From positions 8,127,877-8,191,876 of the forward strand of contig CM060850.1 in the NCBI GenBank assembly GCA_030737835.1: DNA of 64,000 nt. Direction: 5' to 3'. The notes beneath the pieces are model-generated. The model saw nothing but the letters and a program-made list of their open reading frames with translations. It ran no database searches and was not told where the DNA came from. Below are positions 9,724 through 31,400 of the stretch, in pieces (positions within the stretch are counted from its first letter, which is position 1; each line of letters opens with the position of its first letter). The DNA is from Acorus gramineus (lineage: Eukaryota; Streptophyta; Magnoliopsida; Acorales; Acoraceae). A program made the translations under genes and the position numbers.

Positions 9724-12700
9724 AACAAATTGAAATCAAAAGAAAGAAAACATGTACATGCAAAGTATCACAATATATCAAAAGATGATGAACATTAATG
9801 CACGGACAAAACATGCATTACCTTTGATTGAGATTGATCACTTGGTGAATGAATTTGAAATTGATCCGGTAGTTGTTCTTCTTTTCCTTTTTTTTTCTTT
9901 CTTTTTTTAATGCTTCTCCTGTAAAGATGGACGAAATGAAAATAACGGAGACCTAAATTTGAAGATGTTTTTGTTGTGTTTTAAAAAAAAACTGATTAGT
10001 TGTAATTACTGTCGTGTCCCTGGATGAGATAATTTTTTTGAATTTTTAGTATAATATTTTTTTATTTTTATTTTTATGGTTCTCCTGCTTCTGAGGAGGA
10101 ATTTGACACGTGGGGATATTTTATTGGCTGATAGGGCGGAAGGACTTTATTTAACCTTTTGGACTTCGTTGACAAAGTCAAACATCAAACTGTCAACCAG
10201 AAAATCAAATATTTTGGTCCAACCATTATAATAAGTTATAAATTATAAAAAAGAAAGAAAACATGTAGGAAATATGGAAGTTTAGTCTCGGGTGTGTTGT
10301 GTAAATTTTTTTTAAAAAAAATCATTTTTTTTAACATGTTTGTGCATGTAATGAAAATTAAAAATTCTTTTCGATCTCTATTTCATCTTAGAAAAATAGA
10401 TACCATCCCATTTAATATGAAAAATAAGCGGATTCCACAGGTGTTTCTCGCGGTTGATGCATTATCTTGGTTAGTTATCCAGCTTTTCATAATATTTGGA
10501 AACAATATGATGTTTTTAAAGAATAGATGAGCTTGTAGTGAAACAACACATCCAAATGGGGCCTAAATCAATTTTCTTCAATCACTTTCCATGCTCATAT
10601 TCACTTCTTTCTCTCTCTTTCTTGTTTAAATGTAAACACTAATTTTTTTTGAATGATCGAAAGAAATTTTTTATCTTTCATTCATTTTTTCTTTACTTTC
10701 TTGTGTGGACAAACACACCCAAAGTAAAACTTCAATACAATGCCTCTCTAAGCAGTAAAATGTGGATAGCTTTACCACCATGTCAAGAGGAAAATTTCGA
10801 GATGTGACACTCGAGTAGTTTGGAGTGCTCACAGGGTGATGATAATATAATTGTTGTGAAAAGTGTGTGTATTAAAAAATCTAACTTTTGAGAATAATAC
10901 CCAAAATCGGCTGATCAGCTAGCCATTCAAATACTCTGATAAATATATGCAGCCAAGAAGAATAACTAAATTCAACTGAGTGATGGGTCTTCTATATATA
11001 TAACAGGAATAACTTGTGTGGGCCAATCACAACACGTCATGTAAGCAATGCCAAATTAAAAATTTGTGCATGCACGATTTTTTTAAAAATATTTGATAGT
11101 TTTGTTTTCTATAGGTGTGCCACCAAATTATTGGATTTGTAGTGTAACTCTCTATTTTTTTTTGAAACTGGTTACTCTCTGTTTTTAACATAGAGGATCT
11201 GCTCACCTCTCTCTATAAGAAGATGTGCTTTCGCAAGAGTATTGACAAAGCATCATATGAATAGATTCAGATGAGGCAATGAATGTTGAAGAGTCAAGAC
11301 CAATTTATTCTCATGGATGAAAATCAGAAAATCATTAGGGACAATCAATCATTTTCTGTAGTTACATTTATAGTCCTAACATGCATGTTTTTATTTGTTT
11401 TTTAAAAAGTATATATTTGTGTAATTAAGATTAAAATAAATAAAATACATACTAAAAATGATTTCAATACATATCTTTTAAAGTTTTTTATTATAACATA
11501 TTCTCATTTAACTGAATATATAGCCTATTAAAGCTTTCAGAACCAGATTGAAAAGGATGTCTATAAGAATAATTGAGTGTATCACTTTTTTAAGGTAAAA
11601 AAAAACAAAGAAAAGACCCCATTTGGATAGCTAAATAGAGGTTGAATATTAATTGATCAGATGGAATAAAAAAAAATGTTTGAATAGCAACAATAACATA
11701 GCATTGATATGTCAAAAATATGAGGAACAAGGTAGTAACTCTTGGATTTGGGTAATTCTACCAAATCCATATATACAAATAATATTTTCATCTCTTATGT
11801 ATAAGAGGATCTAGATAACAAATCACTTTCAATTTTAAAAATCATCATTCATATCCTATTTACATGTCATGTTGAATGTGATTTAATAAAATCATATTTT
11901 CATGTAGTTTTATTTACTTTATATTGTAACTTTGAGTTTTGTAAAGAGAGTTTTTAAATAGTCCTACATTGATTAAAAGGTTTAGATTGGAGTAGTATAT
12001 AAGGGAGGACATAACACATACATTGTTGATGTGTAGCAAGTACAAATGTACATGGGTTGCATGTGCATCGCATGTGTACGTACACGTGCATAATTTTATT
12101 TATTCTTAACACTTAGCACTTTTGCATTAAATGCTTATAATATTTTAATTAATACTGCATTAATTTTAAACATTTTATGTGATGCACTATATGTGTAAAA
12201 TCTGATTAATTAAAGATCACCGCTGGATCTGAGAGATCAATCAAGAGCCGTTGATTGACGATAAGATGAAGCAGTTGGGATTTAAATTCGAATTTAATTT
12301 AACTGGATAGTTATAACTGTTGGGAAATGTTGTGATAACTGTTAAAGTCTTTAAATAGGAGATATCGGATTTGTAGTTTTCATCTTCTTCTTTCTCCTTG
12401 GAAACTATAAACACAGCAACCATAGATAGAGGGTCATTTTTAGACTTTCGTTTTGCTGGCCGCAAGTCTAATAAGACTTCGTTGTATCCGGGAATGAATT
12501 TGCAGAGAATCTCTACAACAACTTTGTCAAGAAATAGGAGCAAATATTGTTTAAAGAAAGCGTATGCGCTACGTACCTTAAAGTCAAAATTGTTCTTTTC
12601 GATTTTATTCTTTTTATTCCAACTTGTCATGCATGTTGGCGCAGAGAAAAATAAAGAAAAAGAAAAGGTGAAGCAGTTACTCAGCCGCACAAATTAAAAG

Positions 12701-12981
12701 GCATAGACATGCATTTATGTCAGCCAAAATATCATTTGATCCTTTCAATTCCAATATAGATATAGATCTCCAAGAAGGTGAGTCATATATATGTGTCCCC
12801 ATCACATGCTATATCGATTAGGACTGCGGACCCCAACCTGCAGGTTTCATGTAAACTTCATACTCCCCAATCATATAAGGGGTTGAAAACACTTGACAAA
12901 GAATGGGATGTGAAATATCTTGCATTCTATCCTAAGATAATTAATTTTAAATTTGTAAAATGAGGTTAGATTTTTTTTTTT

Positions 12982-13330
12982 CATGGTCGACCTTAACCCT
13001 AGGTGATTGAAAGCGATCGCCTAGGCCCTCATATGCAGAGAGCCCAAAATCTCTAAAAAGTATTTTATTTTATTTATGAATTATTTCATTTTTATATTTT
13101 GAAAAAATTATATATTTTTTCTCTCTATTAGTTTTCCTAATTTATGTAGAAAAATCTTGTTGGGTTATGTGTTATTTTTCCTTTTTTTATTTACAATATA
13201 TTTTTTGTTTTTTAAACACTTGTTAATTTTTTGTTTTTGTGTTTTTTTTCTATTTTATTAGTATTCTTATTTTAATTAAGATCAATTATATAAAAGTATT
13301 GAAAATTAAATTTTAAAATAGTAAGCATAA
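12982..13330. mobile_element. Degenerate hAT-type MITE remnant
   Basis: CCTTAACCCTAGG-GATTG...CGATCGCCTAGGCCCTC followed by GAGAGCCCAAAATCT and a T/A-rich body. This parallels the start of the complete hAT MITE at 44812 (GGCAATTGCCTAGGCCCC, GAGGGCCACTGAATCT). The right end is not definable. Confidence 0.4.
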
Positions 13331-14639
13331 TAATATTTATGTGAATTCAAGTACCCCATGATTTTTGTTACAATTAAATGAGATTTATTTCTTCAGTGAT
13401 GGCATAGATTTGAAATAAATTAAACGGATGATAGCAAGGAAAGGGGCAGAGAAATCTTGTATCATAATTATTTGCTAATTTGTTATACTGAAATAATTTC
13501 TTAAAATATGTATCATAAAATCTATTCTATTGTGTTTGTTTTTCCTGTATCTGTTCTACAGATTAAATCACAGAAGCCATCACTGTCAGAAAGGGGTCTC
13601 ATGAATTCAATGGAGAGATTTATAGATCTAAATTCCATGAACACATGCAGGCAATAATGTTTCTTGGTTAAACCTATGCATCTACAGCAACATTTCAGCT
13701 TTTCACAACATAATTTGTACTAATCAATCAAAAGATTTGGTCCACCCTCCTCTTTTGAGGCCACCAAACGTTCACCGGCCTCACTTAATTAACATGCATC
13801 TATTTTTAACTTTCAATGACATATTTTAAATAAATAAAAATAAAGCTTTCAAAGACATATATGTTTGAGTGCTATACATTCAGTCCGTTTTGCCATCCTG
13901 TTTACAATCTAAAAGCGGACCCCCCCCCCCCGTATATGCACAGTATATAAAAATTAATTTTTACATCTTTGTATGTATTTAACTTTCTATAACAATACAT
14001 TTTTCAATGGATGAATATACTTTTTTTTGTAAATAGTAAAATATGTTTGAAGTGTGAATGGGACTACGTTCAGGATTAGATATAACATTTTTCATATATG
14101 TTTTGAATTTTTTTATTTGTCTAATTAAGTCTAAAAAATAAAATATATAATAAAAATAAATTGAGTGCATAGTTTTTGTATTATTTAAACTTAGTATATA
14201 CTAGGTTAGGAAAAAGTAGGGATGGAAGTAAAGATTCTAGGAATGATTGTATATATTAGCTGTGCTCATGAGGTTATAATGTTTTCATCGTTTAATTTCA
14301 ATTCGTCCGAAACATAAAATAACACATGGTCCATACCTTGACGTATTAGCACATGTTCCATACCCCAACAGGTCCTTATCAAATAAAAAATTGATATGTA
14401 AAATCAATTCATTTTAGTAAAAAATTATCATGTACAATTTATTATATACCATTGTAATGAGAATAATTTTAATGGAGAGATGCTAGACGTTCATGATATG
14501 ATTTGAATTGAATAACGTTCTAAACAGAGTGTGTATGCTTGGATGGTAAATCAATTATTATATATGTAAATGAATGCCTATATTCATCCATAAACTAAGA
14601 ATTAGACAAGTTTAATTCTACTAATCATTCTGAAATTGA

Positions 14640-14945
14640 AGGCCCCCCTCTCTTCCAACCTATGTTAATGGAGTGTTCCACATCGAACCGGGCTAAGCAG
14701 TTCAATCAGCGAGTGGGGGCATCTGGTCTGCAGGGCCGTTTTCTTTTCTTTCTATTTCATGTATTTCATGAGGAGTCTATTGTCACACTGCTTGTGTGAA
14801 TAACTTTTCTTTTTTATTTTTTCCTTCCTATTGTTTACATGCCTTTTCTGCCCTTCCACCGTGCTTTTTGAGGCAAATTCAGACTTATGTAACATCATTT
14901 ATCAGTTATATACAGTCTATATTTTTTCAAAAAAAAAAAAAACCA
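14640..14945 (+). mobile_element. Possible LINE 3' fragment
   Basis: A short less AT-rich segment (14640-14740) is followed by a T-rich non-coding tail and an oligo-A run of about 13 at 14930-14942. This is the layout of a 5'-truncated LINE. No target duplication was found. Confidence 0.3.
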
Positions 14946-15676
14946 CAAAAAAGCTTTTCATTTCTAATGTTATAGGGAAAAAAAAGACAACAAATTTTTT
15001 TGTCTTGAGATGTCATGTATTCTAGTGGTAAACAACTTACTCCCAAATACTGTATTTTGATATTTTGTCTCTCTATTTTCTAGTCTCTTAAAAAAAATTA
15101 TATATCAGAGGTTGCTATAATGGATAATTAATTTTATGAGAAAATTGAAGTAAGTTCCTGAAACAATAACTTTTTGGATTAATTGACTAGTGAATGGATT
15201 CTTGAATGTGATAGTAATCCTAAGAGGTTATTCGAGATAAATAACTATATTAGTCGAATAATTTATTTTCTATTTATTTGTACTTGTAGTTATTCTTGTT
15301 TAAAAACATGATAATATATATATTTTTAATCTTGGTTGACCATGTATAAAAAAAAATTATTTTGAAAAAGATAAATTTAAGCTACTCCGATTTCTATTGC
15401 AAAAAAAAAAAAAAAAAAAAATCAAAATGAATAAGTTGTGGATAAAAGATGAATAAAATATTAATCACATTTATAAATGACAAAATAATGTTGGAGATGA
15501 AAAATTGACTAACACGTGGACACTTAAGATATCATGCCCTCTAATTCCTCTTAATCTAACCACCAATACTATCTTATTCTCCCATTTAATTTTTTTCTCT
15601 CTTATTCCACCTTGATCGACATTTATTGATTATTATTATTATGCTTTTTTTTTTTTTGGTATGACCTTTAATTTAT

Positions 15677-16566
15677 GGGAAAAATCCAAATAACCCCCTA
15701 CAAACTGCTCTATATCCATATAACACCCTGTATTGTTATAAAATCCATATAACACCCTGTAAATATATAGGTATATCTAAATAAGCCTCTCAGTTAAAAA
15801 TCTGTTATCAAAATTGAAATATTCTAAAAATATTTCATTATGTTAACCCATGTTTTAAAAATATTACCCAATTAAACCAATGTATTCAATAAAAAAATTT
15901 AAATATACTCATTGGAATGGCATTTTTACCTTTCATTTTCTTCTCCAAATTTTCCAAACCTCCACCACCACCGTTGCCCCTCTTTCCATCCCTGCCAACA
16001 TCACTGCCCACCACCACCCCACACCCCCTCCACCACTACCACCAGCCCTCCCTCCTCCCCACCATAACCCCTCCACCACCCAAATCATCACCATCTATAA
16101 CATTCCCCCCCCCCCCCCCCCCTCCTCATCACCACCCCTACTTCATTGTCCCGTCCCCCCTCCCCACCACCACCCATTTTCCACTGCCACCCCCTCCTTC
16201 ATCCTTCATCCTCATCATTTTCTTTATTACACCAACCACTTCTATGAGATTTACAACCTCCAATCTATTTATTTGTTGTTGGTGTATGTGATTAATGTAC
16301 GATGCAAAAGAGAAGAATAACATTCAAGGTTTTAATAATGGTGAAAGGGGGTGATGGGGAAAGTGAAGAGGAAAGCTTTTTATGTAGGAGATGAAAAAGT
16401 AATTTAACATGTAGAGTTAAATGGAACTAACTCAATGGTTAGTTTAATTGACAGAAGGGCTGATTTGGATTTACCTATTGTTTATAGGGGGTTATATGGA
16501 TTTTAGAAAAACACATGGTGTTATGTGGATATCAAGCAGTTTGTAGGGGGTTATGTGGATTTTTCC
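15677..16566. mobile_element. Mutator-type non-autonomous element with C-rich cargo
   Basis: The 890-bp element is flanked by an exact 10-bp duplication, TTTAATTTAT (15667-15676 and 16567-16576). Its ends are long inverted repeats: the left starts GGGAAAAATCCAAATAACCC and the right ends GGGGGTTATGTGGATTTTTCC. Inside each arm the unit ATCCATATAACACCCTG recurs, so the arms contain subterminal repeats. TSD length and arm structure fit Mutator (MULE). Similar arms occur at 28939-29476 and 34383-35542. The interior holds a C-rich segment (15957-16225) not seen in those relatives. Confidence 0.85.
15957..16225. repeat. CCACC/CCTCC-rich low-complexity insert
   Basis: A strongly strand-biased C-rich tract with runs of CCACCA and poly-C (16107-16122). 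It opens a frame rich in Pro, His, Thr and Ser on the plus strand, but without family features. It may be captured genomic DNA (Pack-MULE style) or in situ expansion. Confidence 0.6.
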
Positions 16567-16576
16567 TTTAATTTAT

Positions 16577-17300
16577 TGATTAGTTGAGACATAACAAATG
16601 CACTTCTCCATCAAAATAAGAAAACCAACCTTAATGAAAAAATCTTAAACATAAAAATAAGCTAAAATATTCTCAAACTTCACACAAACCAAGTAATTAT
16701 GTGTAATCAACTTGATCAACCTAAATAAAATCTCTTATATTTTGTTAAAAATTTTCATATCAATATAGTATAAGATTTTTAATAGTATGTGTCTGGATGG
16801 ATGACACATCTCCATTAATATACATTAATAAAATTTTTATTAATGATTTTTAATTAAAAAAAAATATTTTACTTCTCCTTACATGTCGATCCATCCACTC
16901 ACATATGGACAGATATTAATGAAAATGCTTATTAATATGAAAAAAATTTCAGTCCTTACATTAATTATTGAATGAAACAATAATTTATTATTGATTTTTC
17001 TGTGCGTCAGATCCACGTAAGCGGGACTCGATTCCCACGCGTGTGTCCCCTGCACGTGCCAAAACACGTGACATCGAACGGCGTGCCAACCCTACAGAAC
17101 TGCCTACGCCGATCCCTTTAATTACAAAGATGCCATCCCCCGCTGACGAAGATGAAATTAATCTCAGCCGTTGATCTTCAATCATTCCCCGAACCCTAGA
17201 TTTTCGACGGTCGCTTTCGTGACACGTAAGCGGATAATCTCGTGTCGGGTCCACGCCCGTATGTAACGCATTTTCTGTGGACCCAGTCAGAAAGATAATC
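16577..17300 (+). promoter_or_regulatory. UKL 5' flank with paired G-boxes
   Basis: AT-rich DNA to about 16980, then a GC-richer stretch up to the first UKL exon. Two CACGTG cores (17053-17058 and 17065-17070) lie 12 bp apart, a typical bZIP/bHLH binding arrangement. No convincing TATA box was seen. The transcription start is probably around 17300, upstream of the predicted 5' UTR intron. Confidence 0.5.
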
Positions 17301-18279
17301 AATGTAATTACGCACAAAAAGTAGGGGTAGTTTTGGAAGATTTTTGTATCCTCTGTTTTTTCAGCTATTTGTGCTTGTCCGAAGATTTTATATTTCTTTT
17401 CTCGTCATCGGGAGCTTCAAATCGTGGAGATCAAAAGAAAATCACATTTACGAAGGTAAAAAAAAAAAAATTGGGTTTTATTTATTTTTATTATTGGTTT
17501 GTTTTGGGTTTGATTTGTTATGTTGTTTTGTCGTATATTTTGTTTTTTTTTTGTTTTTGGATTTATTGGTGTTGAAGAACTGAAAGTTCGGATCTTTTTG
17601 GTTTTGACGGTGTTTGGATCTTAATTTCATTACCTAGATCTGTTTTTGATGTGAAATAACGTTTCTTGACGGGTTTTTGAATACAATGTCGTCTGATTTG
17701 GATTTTTTTGATCGGGATTTGATTGACATTTCAATGTGGGCTCATTAGATGTGATAAAAAACGGAGCTTTATCTGATGGAGAGTGTTTGTATAGTGTAGT
17801 TGTTGTGGTTGAACATTGTAGATCGTATTGAAAGGGGTTTTGGATGTGCATTGGTTTCAATCCATGGTGAGGTTTCTGTTTTTTCAAGTTGTGAATTTTC
17901 TTCAGTGGATGATCAGATTTGATGGCTCTCATGTGCGAGCATTCAAGTTTTTGGTTGTGTGTTGATTTTATTTTTATGGTTCTCTTTTGTTCCGTCACGT
18001 TGATGAGCTGTATCAAAATAAAAAAAAAGAAGGGAATTTTTTTTGGCAGTTAACTTTTGTTGATCGATGTTATTGGCAATGGGTTACTATCTTGAATTTG
18101 TTCTTTAGTATTTGCATTGTGTATCTTCGTTCTTGTACAAAGTGGGATTCATGTAAAACACACTCATCCAGTGGTTGTCACATGGTCTTATACATGTATA
18201 TCATGCATTATCATTGTTGTCTTCCTTAGCATACTGAGGTTTCAATTATATGCTATTCTAGATCCGGGAAATTAAAAAC

Positions 18280-26416
<8,137 letters not shown>

Positions 26417-28180
26417 CAACCTGTGCTGAAACCTATCATTATCAGAGAAAAGTTGTGACCCCTACTTATAGTAAGCAAGCAATACACATAGTATTACTTT
26501 CTTTTCAAAAACTAGGAGGGGAAAATGTTCCATTTGTTGCAATAGTTGTTCTTCAGCCACCAAAAACTGATCTCTCTCTCTCTTTTTTAACAATTTTGTG
26601 ATGCAGATATATTATGCGGCAAGGCTTCTGTGATTTTTGAGCTTCTCATAAATTAGAGTCTCATCAAATAACATTTATTTTTTCCCATCCATAATGATTT
26701 TTCCCCTTTTCAGTGAGCATATATATAATATCATGTTGTAGTTCAACGTATGAACAATGCAATTCTACATTTTTTTTGTTACTATATTTTTGGGTTATTT
26801 ATGCTATTTTTATTCTATTAGACCAACATATACAAACTCTTATTATCTTTTGTCATAGTGAATTTTGCATGTGCACCCTATAAATATTCTATATTTGATT
26901 TTTGTGGTTTGACAGGAACCATTATTGTTTGTATAACCTTCCCCCCCTTGTGTCCCTGTGGTGAATTAACAGGGGTGATCAGAGAATAGACCTTCATGGT
27001 TTGTATTTTTTTGGATAAACCCTGTTAATTATATCTGAATAAGTTTCCTATTAATTATGTATGAATAAGTTAGGAAAATCTTGATAGTTATTTTGAGGAA
27101 AGATTGGAATTGCTTATTAGGATATATTTAAGTCAATGAATAAAAATACCATTTTATGTCATTTTAAAATTTTCATTTCACTTAATAGTCTCACACATTT
27201 CACCTATCCGTCAGAAATATCTTACACCTATTCAAGAGTATAATTGTCATTTAAAAAGTTAAGCTCTTATTTATCATTTATCCATCATTTATCATCACTT
27301 TATTTAAAGAGAATTAAACAATAAAAAAGGTATTTTTATGTTTAAATTTAATGAAATAAAAATTTGTTTATAAACAAAAAAAATTTCAGTTTGCTTTATC
27401 TATTGGAATTCTCTTTGGGAGCCTGAGGCTGCCAAGTATGCAATGCAAAAAAATATATTTATTTTTAAAGTAGACTCTTACTTATAAGAGTATTGAAAAT
27501 TATGTTAATTTTTTTAATAGGCTTTTACTCCTACGTGGTATCATATCTGTGGTTGTCATAGAGAATTTATGTGACACCCACATAGAAAATCTGATCACTC
27601 TCTCATCTTCCAATCAGCCGTGGTTTGTTTTGTTAACGTTTGGATAGCAATGCAAGTCATATTATCACTTTTTATAGTAAGTGACATCACTTTTTAAAAT
27701 TGATTCAAATCATTCCACATTTTTATTTATTATTATTATTATAAATCTTTGTTTTCTATTATAATTCAAAACTCTATTTAGAGTGGTAGAGGTATTCTTT
27801 TTTTTTTTTTAATCGGGTTCCTGGATTTGAATTTTGCAAAAAAAAGTTTTATAAAAAAATGAACCTCTCTTTAGATTGAAGGTTTACATGTTGAGCTTTG
27901 TTTTTGTTTTGTCTCTTCAAGGAGCAATCTCTCAAACCTTATCAAATCAAAATCACATGCGTAAAAATTTTCTATGGAAATGGAATAAACAAATGAATGT
28001 AGCTTACCAACTTGACCGTAAGATAAGTCACAGGAGACCCCTCATCATAAAAAAAAAAATAAATAAAATGGTACCAAATCAAAATCACATGTATAAAATG
28101 AAAAAGAAAGAAAAACAAACCTTCCAAAAACACACACCCTCCAAATCAATCCATGCAAATGGCAGATAAAATATGTCCAC
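26417..28180. other. UKL 3' flank and intergenic DNA
   Basis: Holds the UKL 3' UTR (end not fixed) and AT-rich spacer. A 97-codon frame at 27876-28169 starts with a hydrophobic stretch but is Lys/Asn-rich and contains a repeated AATCAAAATCACATG. I do not accept it as a gene. Confidence 0.6.
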
Positions 28181-28187
28181 GTCAGCT

Positions 28188-28339
28188 CCACGTGGCATGC
28201 CTGATCATCACACGTCGGTCTATCCAATGACGATAACTCACCACGGGCCAGGATTTCCGCACGTGTCTATACCACACGTATGAATCATAAGATATATCCC
28301 TTGGTATATTCTCCCAAGCCTTTGAAAGTGTATAAAATA
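28188..28339 (+). promoter_or_regulatory. Aldolase promoter: G-boxes and TATA box
   Basis: CCACGTGG at 28188-28195 and GCACGTGT at 28259-28266 are G-box/ABRE-like elements. A CCAAT lies at 28224 and GATAA follows it. TATAAAATA at 28331-28339 is 87 bp before the ATG at 28426, a normal spacing for a short 5' UTR. This suggests light-, sugar- or ABA-responsive expression, which is inference from motifs only. Confidence 0.7.
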
Positions 28340-28425
28340 GGTCTCATCATAGGGAGTTGCACTTTTGTGAGGGCCTCTTGTTATCTCACATTTGCCTTTT
28401 TTTATTATAGTTATCTCATATAATA

Positions 28426-31400
28426 ATGTCTGCCTTCGTGGGGAAATATGCAGGTACGTACTTTATTTAAATATATATTTGATGAGATTCAATCTTTGAT
28501 TGATTTCTTATTCTTTGTGTTAGATTTGTAAAATTATGAGTTTTGGAATAACTTATCATCTGGAAGAGATTCAATTTTGACTGGATGACATGTATGTGAT
28601 GCATGAGATCGTGAGCTTGTTATACTAAGAGGCATGTAGAGGCATTTGTAGCATTATATACGTGATTTGTGGTGCCAAACAATTAGATTATGTTTTCTAA
28701 GTAGTGATTATATATGGTATAATAAATAATGGTTTAGGGTCATATTGTGAAGGACTATTCTCTCCCCCCCCCCCCCCCCCCCCCCCCCTAAACACAATTT
28801 TTGATGATTTTTTTTATATAACATCTTTATACATGTTTTTAGTAATTGGATTTATAAAAGTGTGTTATATCCTCTTTCAATTATGAGGAGTTTATTTTAA
28901 AAAAATTATAATATTAAATAAATGGTTAATTTTTTTAAGGGAAAAATTCATATAACCCCCTGTAAACTAACTGAAATCCATATAACCGCTTGACTTTTTT
29001 TAAAATCCATATAACCCTCTGAAAATCCCTAGTAAATTCAAATAACCCCATGAATAAAATTTACATTTACATATGATGAATATTTTGTAAATATTATATT
29101 TGGTTAACCCTGATAGAAAATACAGTATACTAAAAAAATCACATGATATGTTAAAAATGCAGAAAATCTTCTACAAATGACGATTTTACTCTTTCGGATA
29201 GGGTTTTATAATATATCCAGAGAGGATAAAATCGTTATTTTCATATGATTTTTTATATTTTTAACATGTTGTAGTGGTTTTTTAATATATTGTGTCTTCA
29301 GTGAGGGTTAACCAAACTAAATATTCACAAAATATTCATCATTTATAAATAAAAATTTTATTCGGGGGGCTATATGGATTTATTAGATGTTTTCAGATGG
29401 TTATATGAATTTTAAAAAAAGTCAAATGATTATATGGATTTCAATCAGATTTAAAGGGGTTGTATGAATTTTTTCTTTTTTTTAAAATGTTAAAAAAATT
29501 CACGATATAAAAAATCTTCTGACGCCCTATTTATCGAATGTACTTTTATTCGCCGAACTTTACATTTAGTATCCGAACTTTACATTTAGTATCTTAGTTT
29601 AAATTGTTTATCATATTTTTCATATTTTGAAAACTAACTCTCGTAGTCTCGCTCATGCATGTATCTTTCACATTAATAACTTAAAAATACCTAGTAAAAA
29701 AAATAATCAACTCTATATTTTTACCATGGTCTATGGTAGTATGATTTGCAAATATTAAACATCATGTGTGAAACGAAACTCTTCTTGAATATTCATCGTT
29801 CCCAAACTTTGTTACTATGATGAAGATGAACTGATCAAGAATGCCAAATACATCGCCACTCCCGGCAAGGGCATTCTCGCGGCCGACGAGAGCACCGGAA
29901 CGATCGGCAAGCGCCTGTCGAGCATCAACGTCGAGAACATCGAGTCCAACCGTCGGTCCCTCCGGGAGCTCCTCTTCACCGCCCCCGGCGCCCTCCAATA
30001 TCTCTCCGGCGTCATCCTCTTCGAGGAGACCCTCTACCAGAAGACCACCGACGGCAAGCCCTTTGTCGATGTCCTGACAGAGAATGGTGTCCTTCCCGGC
30101 ATCAAAGTCGACAAGGGCACTGTCGACCTCGCCGGCACCAATGGCGAGACCACAACTCAGGTAACGTAGCGTGAAACGATAGCAAGATCTGATCCATGTT
30201 CATATTTTTCCAAATATACGTCTTGAATCTATAAGGCATATATTGAATTCACATGAAAACGTTAGAGATAGTTTCATGAACAGTTTACCTGTTTTGATAA
30301 AAAAAAGTGTATATACGATTTGAATGAATTTATTTTAAAAAAAATATAAAAAAAAAGAAAAATTCAAGGACTTATATATCACACATAAAAAGAGATATAT
30401 CTCGTTCGATGACTGTTTGTACACACTGCGTGTAACGACACTTACCTCACAAAAGAGAATAATTTTAAAATTTCAAAAGTTGTTTATACAAAATGTAATG
30501 ATTTTTTTTTATAGGCCACATATACTAAAATTCTTCCAAAATAAAAAAACTACTAATTGGAATCTATTAAAATAAGAAACAAACTTATAAAAATTCCCAA
30601 AATATGCAAATATGATCTTAAAAGATACTAAAAATATGAAATTTAACTTTTGTTCATAAAATGTGACATTTACGACTTTCAATGAAAAAATTTACCAAAA
30701 CTAGTAATTTTTTTTTAAAAAAATATTTAACAAAAGAAGTTTGATTTTTATGAAAAATGATATATACAGCCTTTTGTGCATCCCCCGTTTGCAGTTCACA
30801 CTATTTTTATATTTTAGAATATTATACAGTCTTCCATTGAAGTGTATATGATTAAACGAAATATTTTCCATTGAAGTGCATATGATTAAACGAAATAAAA
30901 TATATACTGAGATGCAATAGTTTTTTTTTTTTTTTCTCTTTGAAAAATAATTTTTTTTTTACTTTATATACTATGATAGAAGTATATCAAAATATATGGA
31001 TCTCCAAAAGTAAGCCGTAAAATTGACTGTATGTATAGCACCTTTACATCAATTCTTCACGTCTTACATCACAGGGGTTTGACTCACTCGGAGCTAGGTG
31101 CGCCCAGTACTACAAGGCCGGGGCCCGGTTCGCGAAGTGGCGGGCCGTGCTGAAGATCGGGCCGACCGAACCCTCAGAGTTAGCCATACAGGAGAACGCG
31201 AGAGGACTGGCCCGGTACGCCATCCTGTGCCAGGAGAACGGGCTCGTGCCAATCGTCGAGCCCGAGATACTGACGGACGGGCCGCACGGGATCGAGAAAT
31301 GCGCGGCGGTGACGGAGACGGTGCTGGCGGCGGTGTACAAGGCGCTCAATGATCACCATGTGCTCCTTGAGGGCACGCTCCTCAAGCCCAACATGGTCAC

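Larger units (their letters stand above)
9724..15676. other. Intergenic stretch without a recognised gene
   Basis: The DUF868 5' flank (G-box near 10106) is followed by almost 6 kb of AT-rich DNA. Reading frames at 10294-10530, 12241-12697 and 14831-15025 have no family features. 12240-12690 is slightly richer in coding-like composition and has a TTAAATAGGAG promoter-like string, so it might be an LTR remnant. Transposon-like pieces lie at 12982-13330 and 14640-14945. Repeated mononucleotide tracts occur at 13921 (C) and 15400 (A). Confidence 0.6.

Noticed and set aside
11960-12030. snRNA-type promoter: AGTCCTACATTG followed by TATATAAGG about 25 bp later
   Set aside because: Only loosely like the plant USE, and the sequence downstream does not resemble U6 or any spliceosomal snRNA.
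12241-12697. Overlapping open frames of 149 and 99 codons
   Set aside because: Opposite strands over the same DNA, no domain or splice logic; more likely an old LTR or random frame.
15880-16320. Proline/histidine-rich 146-codon frame
   Set aside because: Lies wholly inside a Mutator-type MITE and reflects the C-rich tract; neighbouring frames are open too.
27876-28169. 97-codon frame with a signal-peptide-like start
   Set aside because: Lys/Asn-rich from AT-rich DNA, contains an internal nucleotide repeat, and overlaps the aldolase upstream region.
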